Shown here: positions 1 through 9,753 of the stretch, in pieces
How the letters are laid out: every line of letters starts with the position of its first letter
Position numbering within the stretch: the first letter of the stretch is position 1
Origin: Flagellimonas pelagia
GTDB taxonomy: Bacteria > Bacteroidota > Bacteroidia > Flavobacteriales > Flavobacteriaceae
Direction of reading: 5' to 3'
Assembly (NCBI RefSeq): GCF_003584135.1
Contig: NZ_QXFI01000018.1
Span: 235,255 to 299,254 of the forward strand
Length of the DNA: 64,000 nt
Notes under the pieces: generated by a model
What the model was told of the DNA's origin: nothing
The model's input: the letters and a program-made list of their open reading frames with translations, nothing else
Database searches by the model: none
Made by a program: the position numbers and the translations under genes

Positions 1-376
1 TACGGTTGTATAGATAACGGAAGAATTTATTATTCTCATCCCAGTTGGAAGTTGTGGTCAACTGGTCGAGACCATCATCGCCCCAACGGTTTTTTATGGC
101 ATCCGCCGTAAAATCCTGAAGGTTTATAATTCCACGTAGGAATGGGGATTCCCCTGCATTATCATCTATATCCGAACTACCTGCTCCATCTGGACCCGAC
201 AGGGCAAAAGATGCATACAATCTCGATAAAATACCGGCAACCGCATTGGGGTCTTGGTCCAAAAGTTCATCCAAGGACAGTTCTACTTCGGGTTGTGTAT
301 CCAAATCACTGGTACAACCTTGCATTAGAATGGCCAAGGGAACAATTATAAAGAATATTGATATATACTTTTTCAT
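1..376 (-). CDS. susD: SusD/RagB-family outer-membrane lipoprotein, N-terminal part only
   Basis: Surface glycan-binding lipoprotein that caps the SusC channel. About 125 residues are visible before the gene runs off the left edge. The protein starts MKKYISIFF and has a lipoprotein signal with the lipidated Cys at residue 21 (LMQGC). The following text (DLDTQPEVELSLDELL) and the later aromatic-rich NWDENNKFFRYLY are typical of SusD N-termini. It starts 10 bases after the stop of susC, so the two are co-transcribed. The locus context (LacI regulator, sugar symporter, GH13 enzyme) suggests maltodextrin or starch binding; that substrate is inferred. Confidence 0.9.
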   Translation of the reverse strand, partial: MKKYISIFFIIVPLAILMQGCTSDLDTQPEVELSLDELLDQDPNAVAGILSRLYASFALSGPDGAGSSDIDDNAGESPFLRGIINLQDFTADAIKNRWGDDGLDQLTTTSNWDENNKFFRYLYNR

Positions 377-386
377 GTCAATTATT

Positions 387-3300
387 TTAAAAGTCCACAT
401 TTACCCCAATGGTGAATGATCGGGGTCTTGGATAGAAATTATTGTCAATAGCGTTGAAATTTTCGGGATCCTGCCCATCGTATTTGGTGATGATGAACGG
501 GTTGTTCAATGCCCCATAAAAACGCATGGATACATTGGGTACTGCATCATCCAATCGATAGCCCAATACAATGTTCTCACATCGAAGGAAAGAAGCATCT
601 TCCAAAAAATAATCGGAGAACGGTACATTGCCCTGTACATTAACAAAGTTGAAATCCGCTGCCCCATTATAGAAATCCAGCACGTTGGACAAACTGTTGG
701 AGTTGTTCGGAATGGCCTTGTCCACCCAACCTAAACTCAATCTTCTGGAGTTGTACACCTGTCCACCAATCTGCCCCCTAAAACTGGAACTCAAATCTAA
801 TTTTCCGTAGTTAAAGTTAAAACCAAAGCCGAAGGTCCAATTGGGGCGAAGCGCTTTATAGTAACGATCGTCGTTATCCACTACCCCATCCCCATTGAAA
901 TCGGCAAATGCTCCGTGAATTGGATTACCCTGCGCATCATACAATTGTTTGAACACCCAAGCCGAATAAGGTTGATAGCCTACAGCATGGCGTGCAAGTT
1001 TAACCCCGGTACCTGTAGGAATGTCGGACTCAATAGCTGAAATATAGGTAGCATCCTTCAAATTGGTCACTTCAGCACGATTGTAGGAGGTGTTTCCATA
1101 GAATTCCAATGCCATTTTCTCTTGGCTCAATGCCTTTACATTGAAATTGATTTCAAAACCTTTACTCTCGGTCTCCCCCACATTCTTGGCAAACGAAGAC
1201 CCTAATGATTGGCCCGGTGCTGTAGGCACAAAGGCCAACAAATCCTTAGTGGTGCGATAATATACATCAAAAGACCCGCTCAGAATATTTCCTTTGAAAA
1301 GACCAAAATCAAGCCCCGCATTATACGTCTCGGCCTTTTCCCAAGTAAGGTCGGGATTGAAATTAATGGCAGAGTATAGGGCATAACCGCTCAAATACTG
1401 GCTGGTAGCACTCCCAGCCTCAAATAGGGGAACGGAAGGATAAAACCCAACTTGACCTGTTATATCCTGTTGACCTGTTCTACCCCAACCCAGTCTCAAC
1501 TTAAGGTTGTTCACAACATCAACATCTTTCAAGAAGCTTTCCTCTTTTACCTTCCATGCCAAAGCAGCTGCCGGGAAATAACCCCAACGATTGTCCTTTA
1601 CAAAAAGTGATGACCCATCCGCTCTAAAAGAAAGGGTCAGCAAATATCTGTCGTAGAAATTAATGTTGGCACGTCCAAAAAAGGATTGTAGGTTGAGTTC
1701 ATTGAAATATCGATTGGTAGGATTTTGCTCGTTCGGTTGCACTTCCCTAACTCCAGTGTCCAGATTGTACCTGTATATTTCCTTATTACCATCGTTCTTA
1801 AAGTTTTGGTACGAATACCCTGCCTGTACATCAAAATTGTTAATGGCTCCGCCCAAATCCTTGGCATAGGCCAAATACCCTTCAAAAGTACGGTTCACAA
1901 TATCTTGGTTTTCCCTATAATTGACCCCTTCGTTGAAGACACTTTCGTGTTCAGTGTCGTTGATCTGATATGTGGCTATGGAATTGTCCACATACACTTC
2001 CTTGATCTTGGACTTTGAGGCTTCGATACCCACATTGGCCACCGCGCGCAATTCGGGCAAGAAATGCATCTTATAATCCAACTCTACATTGGCAAGCAAC
2101 TTCTGTACCCTTTCAGGGCGATACCGCTGCATCAAAAGGGCTACAGGGTTCCATTGCCCATCCAATCTTGTTATATTGTATTCATCATCCTCTTCGATTT
2201 TCACATTCTGATAGTACCCTCCAAAAAGATTTCCATAAGAATTGTCATAAACAGGTTTTGTGGGATCCATATTAACGGCACCACCCAAGGCACCACCTTC
2301 ATCAATGGCGTTCTTTTTGGACATGATTCCCTTAGCGTTGACATCCACTTTCAAATGGTCATCCAGCAATCGTGGAGTCAATTTTAAAGACCCCGTAATA
2401 CGTTCGTAATCACTTGTTTTAACTAAACCCTGACTTTCCGTATATCCCAAAGACATACGGATGGGTACCGTTTTTAAGATACTTCCCCTTGCGCTCAAGT
2501 TATGGTCGAAGGAAATGGCAGTCCTGTAGATGGCATCCTGCCAATCGGTGTTGTACAAGATTCTACCTTCAATGGCATCGGTACTAGAATCGTCCACTGC
2601 ATCCGTGGATGGGTCATCCACACCGAGATAATTGGTATAGTCAGGATGATATTCCTTGATAAATCTTGCAAAAGTATCTCCGTCCATCATATCAATCTTC
2701 TTGCCCACCTTACTGACCGTGGTGTTTGTAGAGAAGTTAAATTTGAATTCTCCGGAAAGGCCTTTTTTGGTGGTAATGATGATAACCCCGTTGGAGGCCC
2801 TGGAACCATAAATGGCGGTGGCCGAGGCATCCTTCAAAATGGAAAAGCTTTCCACATCGTTTGGATTGACTAATGTCAATGGGTTGCTCACCCCAGCAGG
2901 GTTCGTATTGTCCACAGGAATACCGTCGATAACGATCAAAGGGCTGTTGTTCGCCGTTAATGATGACCCACCCCGAATACGAATGTTCGGAGCCGAATCG
3001 GGTTGTCCACCATTGTTGGTAATACGGACACCTGCCGTTTTACCTGTCAACAATTGATCGGTACTCACAATGGCACCTTTGTTAAAGTCTTCCGTTGTTA
3101 CCGAGGAAACCGAACCTGTGGCATCCTTCACCGTTGTGGTACCATACCCTATGATGACCACTTCATCCAGTGTCGTAGTATCTTCCAATAGCACAACACT
3201 CAAAGAACTACCCGAAACTACGACTTCCTTACTTTGAAATCCGATGTACGAAAAAACCAAGGTATCGCCCAGATTTGCTTGAAGAACATAATTTCCATCA

Positions 3301-3467
3301 AAATCCGTTGCGGTCCCCTGCGTTGTTCCCTTAAGAAGAATACTTACACCGGGCAATGGCTCCTGGGTCGTCGCGTCTGTCACGACACCCTGAACAGTTA
3401 TTTGTGCAAACTGCAGGAAAGGAACCAGAAACATGCACCAAAAAAGGTGCATCCGTCTAATTTTCAT
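387..3467 (-). CDS. susC: SusC/RagA-family TonB-dependent receptor (maltodextrin-type locus)
   Basis: Outer-membrane TonB-dependent importer of oligosaccharides, 1026 residues, the usual SusC size. After a signal peptide ending near FLQFAQ there is a carboxypeptidase-D regulatory-like beta domain (about residues 25-100), then EVVIIGYGT, the conserved SusC junction, then the plug domain with IRIRGGSS and the conserved ATAIYGSRASNGVIIITT near residue 220, then the 22-strand barrel ending in Phe (GVNVDF). There is no N-terminal STN domain, which fits control by the adjacent LacI-type protein and not by a sigma/anti-sigma pair. Divergent from lacI, upstream of susD. Confidence 0.95.
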   Translation of the reverse strand: MKIRRMHLFWCMFLVPFLQFAQITVQGVVTDATTQEPLPGVSILLKGTTQGTATDFDGNYVLQANLGDTLVFSYIGFQSKEVVVSGSSLSVVLLEDTTTLDEVVIIGYGTTTVKDATGSVSSVTTEDFNKGAIVSTDQLLTGKTAGVRITNNGGQPDSAPNIRIRGGSSLTANNSPLIVIDGIPVDNTNPAGVSNPLTLVNPNDVESFSILKDASATAIYGSRASNGVIIITTKKGLSGEFKFNFSTNTTVSKVGKKIDMMDGDTFARFIKEYHPDYTNYLGVDDPSTDAVDDSSTDAIEGRILYNTDWQDAIYRTAISFDHNLSARGSILKTVPIRMSLGYTESQGLVKTSDYERITGSLKLTPRLLDDHLKVDVNAKGIMSKKNAIDEGGALGGAVNMDPTKPVYDNSYGNLFGGYYQNVKIEEDDEYNITRLDGQWNPVALLMQRYRPERVQKLLANVELDYKMHFLPELRAVANVGIEASKSKIKEVYVDNSIATYQINDTEHESVFNEGVNYRENQDIVNRTFEGYLAYAKDLGGAINNFDVQAGYSYQNFKNDGNKEIYRYNLDTGVREVQPNEQNPTNRYFNELNLQSFFGRANINFYDRYLLTLSFRADGSSLFVKDNRWGYFPAAALAWKVKEESFLKDVDVVNNLKLRLGWGRTGQQDITGQVGFYPSVPLFEAGSATSQYLSGYALYSAINFNPDLTWEKAETYNAGLDFGLFKGNILSGSFDVYYRTTKDLLAFVPTAPGQSLGSSFAKNVGETESKGFEINFNVKALSQEKMALEFYGNTSYNRAEVTNLKDATYISAIESDIPTGTGVKLARHAVGYQPYSAWVFKQLYDAQGNPIHGAFADFNGDGVVDNDDRYYKALRPNWTFGFGFNFNYGKLDLSSSFRGQIGGQVYNSRRLSLGWVDKAIPNNSNSLSNVLDFYNGAADFNFVNVQGNVPFSDYFLEDASFLRCENIVLGYRLDDAVPNVSMRFYGALNNPFIITKYDGQDPENFNAIDNNFYPRPRSFTIGVNVDF

Positions 3468-3555
3468 ATTAAAGTTTGTTAGAGTTAATTTTTAAGATTT
3501 TGTTATATTTCACTTCCCTTTTGCTAAAATATGTAAATTGAGACCTGCTTTTTTT

Positions 3556-3567
3556 TGACATTTGTCA
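3556..3567. promoter_or_regulatory. Candidate operator in the susC/lacI divergent intergenic region
   Basis: The 218-base gap between susC and lacI holds TGACATTTGTCA, arms TGACA/TGTCA around two bases. About 15 bases further on is TATAACGTTTTCA, with the central CG seen in many LacI-family operators. Either could bind the neighbouring regulator. I found no complete TTG/TAnnTTTG promoter on either strand here, so assignment is tentative. Confidence 0.3.
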
Positions 3568-3685
3568 TGTTTGGGCACTTATAACGTTTTCAGGTTGACA
3601 AATTTTTAGTGAACTGTCCCGATCAAAGTATATTTAGCTCTTAATTGACGAATAACTGGCCACCCCACCAGAAATCCATTGCAGC

Positions 3686-4744
3686 ATGAAGCCGAAAATG
3701 ACACTTAAAAAGATTGCTTCCGAACTGGGGCTTTCCATTTCAACTGTATCCAAGGCCTTAAAAGATGACAAGGATATCAGTCAGGAAAATCGCGATAAGG
3801 TCCAGGCTTTTGCCAAATTTTATAACTATCGCCCCAACAGTATCGCCCTAAGCTTAAAGAACAAGAAGACCAAGACCATCGGGGTCATCATACCCGAGAT
3901 CGTACACCATTTTTTTGCGAAAGTGATTTCAGGAATCGAAGAAGTGGCGAATTCCAAAGAGTATAACGTAATCATTGGGGTTACCAACGAATCCTTGGAC
4001 AAAGAGGCCATAAACATGGAAATGTTGATTGATGGCAGCATTGATGGTTTTATCATCTCATTATCCAAAGAGACCTTGTTGAAACAAAACTATATCCATC
4101 TTCAAGAGATACAGAACAGGAACATCCCAATAGTCATGTTCGATCGCGTTGTGGACGATATTGTTTGCGACAAGATCATTGTTGACGATCGGGAAGCTGG
4201 TCAAATGGCCGTTCAAAAGCTCGTCGATATAGGCTGTAAAAAAATCCTGTTATTGACCACCATGGATTACCTGAACATTGGTCGGTTGCGAACCGAAGGA
4301 TACAAAGACGCGCTGGACATAAATGGCATAGAGTATAATGAAGACCTTGTAATCAAAATCGGGGAACTGGGCGATTCCGATGAGGAGCAACGAAGCTTGG
4401 AGGATAGGATAAACAAGGTTTTTGATAAGCACCCCGACATTGACGGAATTTTCGGTGTAAATGAAATTTATGCCGTTACCGCACTCAATGTGGCCCGTAT
4501 GCGTGGGTTGAACGTACCGGATGCCCTGTCGGTAATTGGGTTCTCGGACGGCATCCTTTCCAAATACGCCAGACCCCATTTGACCACTGTTAGCCAACAT
4601 GGATTTCAGATTGGGGAACTTGCCGCCCAAACCTTGATCGACCGCTTGGAAAAAGAAGAGGAACTGCCCTTTACCACCCAACTGATAAAAACGGAACTCA
4701 TCATCAGGGATTCCACTCGAAGTACTCCTATCCTGTCAAAGTGA
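3686..4744 (+). CDS. LacI/GalR-family transcriptional regulator
   Basis: 352-residue repressor or activator, standard LacI-family length. The N-terminal helix-turn-helix reads TLKKIASELGLSISTVSKAL, followed by hinge residues YRPNSIALSLK (about 50-60) and a periplasmic-binding-protein-like sensor domain starting KTIGVIIPEI. The C-terminal part has the usual ALSVIGFSDG and LTTVSQHGFQIGELAA segments. It sits divergently from susC and upstream of the symporter and GH13 genes, so it most likely senses a maltodextrin-derived sugar and controls both arms. Start taken at MKPKMTLKK; the Met at residue 5 (3698) is an alternative. Confidence 0.93.
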   Translation: MKPKMTLKKIASELGLSISTVSKALKDDKDISQENRDKVQAFAKFYNYRPNSIALSLKNKKTKTIGVIIPEIVHHFFAKVISGIEEVANSKEYNVIIGVTNESLDKEAINMEMLIDGSIDGFIISLSKETLLKQNYIHLQEIQNRNIPIVMFDRVVDDIVCDKIIVDDREAGQMAVQKLVDIGCKKILLLTTMDYLNIGRLRTEGYKDALDINGIEYNEDLVIKIGELGDSDEEQRSLEDRINKVFDKHPDIDGIFGVNEIYAVTALNVARMRGLNVPDALSVIGFSDGILSKYARPHLTTVSQHGFQIGELAAQTLIDRLEKEEELPFTTQLIKTELIIRDSTRSTPILSK

Positions 4745-4810
4745 AAGGCCGAATACTGCCTAAATTCCTCAGTAAAATCAAAAAGAAAGGGGTGTGTTTC
4801 AAAAAAAACA

Positions 4811-4818
4811 TATCTTTG
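4811..4818 (+). promoter_or_regulatory. Candidate flavobacterial -7 element upstream of the MFS gene
   Basis: TATCTTTG matches the TAnnTTTG consensus of Bacteroidota sigma-A promoters exactly and lies 91 bases before the MFS start in a 165-base gap after lacI. No TTG is present at the usual 17-20 base spacing upstream, so this is a partial match. Confidence 0.3.
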
Positions 4819-4909
4819 ATTTTATCAGCGCTTATATTTTACTTTCCCTAAAAAGTATTAAAAGCAGTCTCATAGCTGCATTAATTGTTGATCCAATACA
4901 AAAATCACA

Positions 4910-6262
4910 ATGTTTCAAAAGCGTCGATTAAGTTTTTGGCAAATATGGAACCTCAGTTTTGGTTTCTTGGGCATTCAGATGGGTTTTGCCCTTCAAAATG
5001 CCAATGCCAGCAGAATTCTTCAAATTTTTGGGGCTGATGTCCATGAACTTTCTTGGTTCTGGATTGTGGCACCCCTCACCGGACTCATCGTACAACCCAT
5101 TATTGGTCATTATAGTGACAGGACTTGGAACCGTTTAGGGCGACGTCGCCCCTATTTTCTTACCGGCGCCCTTTTGGCATCATTGGGGCTTGTTCTGATG
5201 CCCAATGCCGATATGTTCACTGCCTTTATGCCCGCTCTTTGGGTGGGTGCCGGAATGCTCATGGTCATGGATGCATCGTTCAATGTGGCCATGGAACCCT
5301 TTAGGGCCTTGATCGCGGATATTTTACCCGCGGACCAACGTACCTTGGGTTATAGCCTACAGACCGTGCTCATCGGGATTGGGGCCGTTGTGGGTTCTTG
5401 GTTGCCCTATGTGTTGACCAATTGGGTCGGACTGGACAATACCGCAGGAGCTGGGGAAGTACCTTTTAACCTTTTACTATCATTTATCATAGGTGCCGTG
5501 GTGCTCATTACCAGCGTATTGGTGACGGTGTTCACCACCAAAGAGTACACCCCTGAAGAAATGGCCCAGTTACTTCAATCGGAAGGGTCAGGCACCATTG
5601 ACGAAGCTCCGGGAAAACTAAGTGATATTTTTACAGATTTCAGGAAAATGCCCCGTACCATGCGGCAATTAAGCTGGGTGCAGTTTTTTTCCTGGTTTGG
5701 GCTTTTTGGACTATGGGTCTTTGCACTTCCTGCCATTGCTCAACATATTTATGGTCTGGACCCCAACGACAACCAGAGTACAGCATTTCAAAATGCCGGG
5801 GATTGGTTAGGCATCCTGTTCGGAATCTATAATGGAATTTCTGCCATTTTTGCCTTCTTCCTGCCTGCCATCGCCAAAAAAGTGGGACGAAAGAAAACAC
5901 ATGCTATTTCCCTTATAATAGGAGCGCTCGGGTTTTTATCCATTTATATCATGCCCGATGAAAATTGGCTCATCCTATCCATGATCGGAATCGGAGTGGC
6001 CTGGGCCAGTATTCTTGCCATGCCCTATGCCATTCTCGCGGGATCCATTCCGCCCCAAAAAATGGGCGTTTACATGGGTATTTTCAATTTTTTCATTGTG
6101 ATTCCACAGATTGTCAATGCATTGATTGGAGGTCCCATGGTGCGATATCTATACAATGAACAACCCATTTATGCACTGATGACGAGCGGAATTTCCTTTC
6201 TGATAGCTGCTTTGTTAGTCTCACGGGTGGATGACAAGGATGACCAAGTCGTATCCATTTAA
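4910..6262 (+). CDS. MFS sugar:cation symporter (GPH/SUC-like, probable maltose transporter)
   Basis: 450-residue inner-membrane permease with about 12 hydrophobic segments. The N-terminal segment FGFLGIQMGFALQNANASR and the loop-2 signature RTWNRLGRRRPY are typical of the sucrose/maltose symporter branch of the MFS found in Bacteroidota starch and maltose loci. The C-terminal half has the matching KKVGRKKTHA cytoplasmic loop. It lies between a LacI-type regulator and a GH13 enzyme, so import of maltose or short maltodextrins released in the periplasm is the natural role. Substrate is inferred from context and family resemblance. Confidence 0.88.
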   Translation: MFQKRRLSFWQIWNLSFGFLGIQMGFALQNANASRILQIFGADVHELSWFWIVAPLTGLIVQPIIGHYSDRTWNRLGRRRPYFLTGALLASLGLVLMPNADMFTAFMPALWVGAGMLMVMDASFNVAMEPFRALIADILPADQRTLGYSLQTVLIGIGAVVGSWLPYVLTNWVGLDNTAGAGEVPFNLLLSFIIGAVVLITSVLVTVFTTKEYTPEEMAQLLQSEGSGTIDEAPGKLSDIFTDFRKMPRTMRQLSWVQFFSWFGLFGLWVFALPAIAQHIYGLDPNDNQSTAFQNAGDWLGILFGIYNGISAIFAFFLPAIAKKVGRKKTHAISLIIGALGFLSIYIMPDENWLILSMIGIGVAWASILAMPYAILAGSIPPQKMGVYMGIFNFFIVIPQIVNALIGGPMVRYLYNEQPIYALMTSGISFLIAALLVSRVDDKDDQVVSI

Positions 6263-6309
6263 CGGAAACACAGACTCTACTTTTTACTTATAATCCAAAG
6301 AAAACCATT

Positions 6310-6332
6310 CCATTTTTCAACTTTGAAAATGG
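6310..6332 (+). other. Intercistronic hairpin between MFS and GH13 genes
   Basis: CCATTTTTCAA-CT-TTGAAAATGG forms a stem with one bulged T, 22 bases before the GH13 start and inside a 91-base gap. No T run follows directly, so it is more likely an mRNA processing or stability element than a terminator. Confidence 0.25.
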
Positions 6333-6353
6333 TCCAAAAAAAAATCAACATAG

Positions 6354-8213
6354 ATGAAAAATATCATTTCGTTATTCATTCTGATGACTTTTGCCTTCGG
6401 CATTGGCCAAGTGCAACGCGTGGAACCTCCTTATTGGTGGACCGGCATGAAGAACTCCGAACTCCAATTATTGGTACATGGAAACCAAATCAGTGAACTC
6501 CAACCTGAATTCTCGCCCAATATCACCATCAAAAAAATTGAGAACACGGAGAACCCAAACTACCTGTTCATTACGGTGGACACCAAGAGCGTACAACCGG
6601 GTACCATCAAAATAAAATTTAAAAAAGGACGACGAACCATTTCTTCGGTAGATTACCAATTCTTGGAGCGAAGGGAAGGCTCGGCCGACCGAAAAGGTTT
6701 TGACTCCTCGGATGTAATCTATCTTTTGATGCCCGATCGGTTTGCCAATGGCGACACGTCAAATGACAGTCATCCCAAAACCATTGAAATGGCCGATCGG
6801 AGCCAACAAGGTGGTAGGCACGGAGGAGATATCCAAGGAATTATTGACCATCTGGATTACATTGATGAGCTTGGAGCCACAACCTTATGGAGTACTCCTT
6901 TGACCCTCGACAATGAAAAGACCTATTCCTATCACGGATATGCCTGTAGTGACCTCTACCAAATGGACCCCCGTTATGGCAGCAACGAGGATTTTTCTCG
7001 GTTGACCGAGGCATTGCACCAACGGGGCATGAAACACATTATGGACTACGTGCCCAATCATTGGGGCCTGAACAATTGGTTGATACAAGACTTGCCCGCC
7101 CAAGATTGGTTACATTATTGGGAAGGCGGTGAAAACGGTTTCAAGAGGAGTAATTACATCCAAACCACCCAACTGGATCCCAATGCCTCAAAATATGATG
7201 CCAAAGGGTGTATGGATGGATGGTTCGACTACACCATGCCCGATATGAACGAAAGCAATCCTATGGTCATCAATTATTTGGTGCAGAATACCATTTGGTG
7301 GATCGAAAGTGCCAACTTGGACGGCATGCGGGTAGACACCTATCCCTACAACGACAAAGTAGGGATTACCGAATGGGTGACCCGGGTGATGGAGGAGTAT
7401 CCCAATCTGAACATTGTGGGCGAGGTTTTTATGCACGAAACGGCCCATATCGCGTTTTGGCAAAAAGACAGTAAGATCGGTGCCATCCAAGGGTTCAATT
7501 CCAACTTACCTTCGGTGATGGATTTTCCCCTCCACGACATTTTTCCCCAAGTCTTTAACCAATCGGAACAAAACTGGGGCGATGGCCTCTTCAAGGTTTA
7601 TGATCACTTGACGCAGGATTTTCTCTATCCCAACATCAACAACCTATTGATCATGATGGGCAACCATGATGTGAACCGCATCAACCAGGCATTTGATGGG
7701 GATGTGAACAAATACAAGTTAGCGATTACTTTGTTAGCCACTTTAAGGGGCATTCCCCAAATCTATTATGGAGACGAAATTGGGATGCTAGGTGAAAAAA
7801 GTAAGGGCGATGGGGATATCCGAAGAGATTTTCCTGGCGGATGGCCGGGCGACCCACAAAATGCATTCTTGGAATCTGGAAGAACCGATGGGCAAAAGGC
7901 GTATTTCGATTATACCAAAAAACTATTGAACTGGCGAAAAACCAAATCGGTGATCCACAAAGGAAAGACCTTGCACTTTTCCCCAATGGACAATGTGTAT
8001 GTCTACTTTAGGTATTTTCCCGAAAATCCGAACGATGCGGTCATGGTGGTTTTGAACAATTCCCTAAAAGACCAACAAATCGACCTGGCAAGGTTCGCCG
8101 AAGGCATCCAAAACCATCAAAGTGGTACAGATGTGATAACGGGACAGAATGTTGGACTGGACAAGTCATTGGAAATCAAGGCAAAATCTAGCTTAGTCCT
8201 TGATCTGAATTAA
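6354..8213 (+). CDS. susA: GH13 alpha-amylase family enzyme (neopullulanase/cyclomaltodextrinase, SusA-like)
   Basis: 619-residue secreted glycoside hydrolase cleaving alpha-1,4-glucans or cyclodextrins. A signal peptide (about 18 residues) precedes an N-terminal beta-sandwich typical of cyclomaltodextrinases (RVEPPYWWTGM, ELQLLVHG). The catalytic barrel starts near DVIYLLMPDRFANGD. GH13 motifs: DYVPNHWG (region I), GMRVDTYPY with nucleophile Asp328, GEVFMHE with acid/base Glu357, and MGNHDVNR with Asp439. A C-terminal beta domain ends the protein. It is the third gene of the lacI-MFS-GH13 series and pairs functionally with SusCD at the left. The symbol reflects similarity to periplasmic SusA and is not proof of identity. 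Confidence 0.92.
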   Translation: MKNIISLFILMTFAFGIGQVQRVEPPYWWTGMKNSELQLLVHGNQISELQPEFSPNITIKKIENTENPNYLFITVDTKSVQPGTIKIKFKKGRRTISSVDYQFLERREGSADRKGFDSSDVIYLLMPDRFANGDTSNDSHPKTIEMADRSQQGGRHGGDIQGIIDHLDYIDELGATTLWSTPLTLDNEKTYSYHGYACSDLYQMDPRYGSNEDFSRLTEALHQRGMKHIMDYVPNHWGLNNWLIQDLPAQDWLHYWEGGENGFKRSNYIQTTQLDPNASKYDAKGCMDGWFDYTMPDMNESNPMVINYLVQNTIWWIESANLDGMRVDTYPYNDKVGITEWVTRVMEEYPNLNIVGEVFMHETAHIAFWQKDSKIGAIQGFNSNLPSVMDFPLHDIFPQVFNQSEQNWGDGLFKVYDHLTQDFLYPNINNLLIMMGNHDVNRINQAFDGDVNKYKLAITLLATLRGIPQIYYGDEIGMLGEKSKGDGDIRRDFPGGWPGDPQNAFLESGRTDGQKAYFDYTKKLLNWRKTKSVIHKGKTLHFSPMDNVYVYFRYFPENPNDAVMVVLNNSLKDQQIDLARFAEGIQNHQSGTDVITGQNVGLDKSLEIKAKSSLVLDLN

Positions 8214-8339
8214 TGCAATCCCGTTTGTTTTAGGTGTTTCCTTAAAAAATAACACGGTGATTTTATCTAAAAAGCAAGGGAACAGGACCATCTTTTAGAG
8301 GTTTCGCTGTAATTTCACCCTAACTATAAAAAATATATC

Positions 8340-9044
8340 ATGAAACGAGCACTACTTTGCATCCTACTATTTCAACTTGTAGCATGTACCGAACTCCAAC
8401 AGGTTGTGAATCAATTACCCCAAGGAACAACAGGAATTGGCAACGCAGAAATTGCCCAAGGATTACGTGAAGCCTTGAACATGGGTATTGAAAAACAGGT
8501 GAACAAACTGGCCCTTGAAAACGGATTTTTCAAAAACGAACTGGTCAAGATCCTGTTGCCGGAAGAACTTCAAAAGGTTGATAAGACCTTGAGGGACATT
8601 GGATTGTCCAGCCTTGCTGACGAAGGTCTAAAAATCATCAATAGGGCCGCCGAAGATGCCGTAGGAGAAGCCACCCCCATATTTGTCGAAGCGGTGAAGG
8701 GCATCACCTTTAAAGATGCCAAACAAATTTTGTTGGGGAATGACAATGCCGCCACGCAATACCTGCAACAGGCCACCAAGACCCAGTTGTACAATAAATT
8801 CAACCCAATCATCAAGAATTCTTTCCAAAAAGTAGGTGCGGACAAAATTTGGAGCAATATCATCACCAAGTACAATAACCTGCCCCTCACCAACGACGTG
8901 AACCCCGATCTAACCGATTATACCACCAACGAAGCCTTGGCCGGAGTCTATACCATGATAGCCGTGGAAGAGAAGGAAATTAGGACAAAGGTTTCGTCCA
9001 GGACAACAGATTTGTTAAAAAAGGTGTTTGCTTTGCAAGATTAA
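8340..9044 (+). CDS. DUF4197-family lipoprotein
   Basis: 234-residue protein of unknown function. The signal peptide has a lipobox with Cys16 (FQLVAC), then a largely helical region. Features typical of DUF4197 are GLREALNMGIEKQVNKL, the LPEELQKVDKTLRDIG stretch and a C-terminal TNEALAGVYTMIAVEEKEIR. It stands alone between the GH13 gene and a bidirectional terminator, with its own 126-base upstream gap, so it is probably a monocistronic envelope protein unrelated to the sugar locus. Confidence 0.85.
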   Translation: MKRALLCILLFQLVACTELQQVVNQLPQGTTGIGNAEIAQGLREALNMGIEKQVNKLALENGFFKNELVKILLPEELQKVDKTLRDIGLSSLADEGLKIINRAAEDAVGEATPIFVEAVKGITFKDAKQILLGNDNAATQYLQQATKTQLYNKFNPIIKNSFQKVGADKIWSNIITKYNNLPLTNDVNPDLTDYTTNEALAGVYTMIAVEEKEIRTKVSSRTTDLLKKVFALQD

Positions 9045-9214
9045 TTATAATTTTTTTTGAATAACGCAATAAGTCAAAAATATCTACGTTATAAACTCAA
9101 TAAAATGAAATAATTATAACAAAATCCTAAAGTTAAGTTAACCTTGACGTGAAGGTTTAAAGAGAATTTTGTAACAAGTTATCTGAGTTAGCATTTTTTT
9201 GAGTTAGTTAGTTT

Positions 9215-9246
9215 AAAAGCCAGTGTTCTCGCACTGGCTTTTTTGT
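9215..9246 (+). terminator. Rho-independent terminator, probably bidirectional
   Basis: Perfect 11-bp stem AAAAGCCAGTG / CACTGGCTTTT around the loop TTCTCG, flanked by A and T runs, so it can serve both the DUF4197 gene (+) and the convergent gene at 9247 (-). Upstream the 3' UTR holds a second hairpin (TTAACCTT-GACGTG-AAGGTTTAA, about 9138-9160) and the sequence GAGTTAGTTAGTT just before the terminator, a motif that recurs at another terminator near 49190. Confidence 0.85.
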
Positions 9247-9753
9247 TTATTTCCTTTTGTAAAGGCCATCAAAAGCTGTTGAAACCACTGTTTCTCCTTG
9301 GAACACCTCCCATAATTGTCGCACACTCCCATCCTCAAGTTTTGTCCAAGTAATGCGGTTTCTGTACTTTTTACCATCTTCCTTGATAAATTCATCCGAG
9401 GTCAAAATCATTTGATTTTCAACCCTGTTTCCTTTCAGTTTCAGGATAGCCCCCGCATTGTCCACCCATAATTGCTCCCATAGCCCTGTACCTGCATTGT
9501 AAAAATTCATGCTTGTCCCTGTATATCCGGCTTGGGCACTGGTCCAATTCTCACGAATCACACAACCATCCTCCTCCCTGCTGATCACACTGCTGCCTGC
9601 AGGTTTGCCGTTATTGTAATTGGTAACCTCCCATTCCCCAATCCAAAAGTCAAAAGCCTTATGGTTTTCCGAACAGCAATTACAAGAACCATTATTTTGG
9701 GCGTTCACTAGTATCGACATAAAGAGTAGAATCGGTAGTACTAGCTTTTTCAT
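9247..9753 (-). CDS. Secreted DUF1579-like protein
   Basis: 168-residue protein with a signal peptide (ILVNAQ). After a short Cys-rich segment (GSCNCCSEN) comes AFDFWIGEWEV, the hallmark of the DUF1579-like lipocalin-type fold, and alternating beta strands such as GTGLWEQLWVDN. Function is unknown; related proteins are small extracytoplasmic beta-barrels. It is a single gene, convergent with the DUF4197 gene and sharing its terminator. Confidence 0.75.
   Translation of the reverse strand: MKKLVLPILLFMSILVNAQNNGSCNCCSENHKAFDFWIGEWEVTNYNNGKPAGSSVISREEDGCVIRENWTSAQAGYTGTSMNFYNAGTGLWEQLWVDNAGAILKLKGNRVENQMILTSDEFIKEDGKKYRNRITWTKLEDGSVRQLWEVFQGETVVSTAFDGLYKRK

Noticed and set aside
1663..2873. 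Several long open frames antisense to susC
   Set aside because: They mirror the codon bias of susC, lack starts, signals or recognisable domains, and overlap a clear gene fully.
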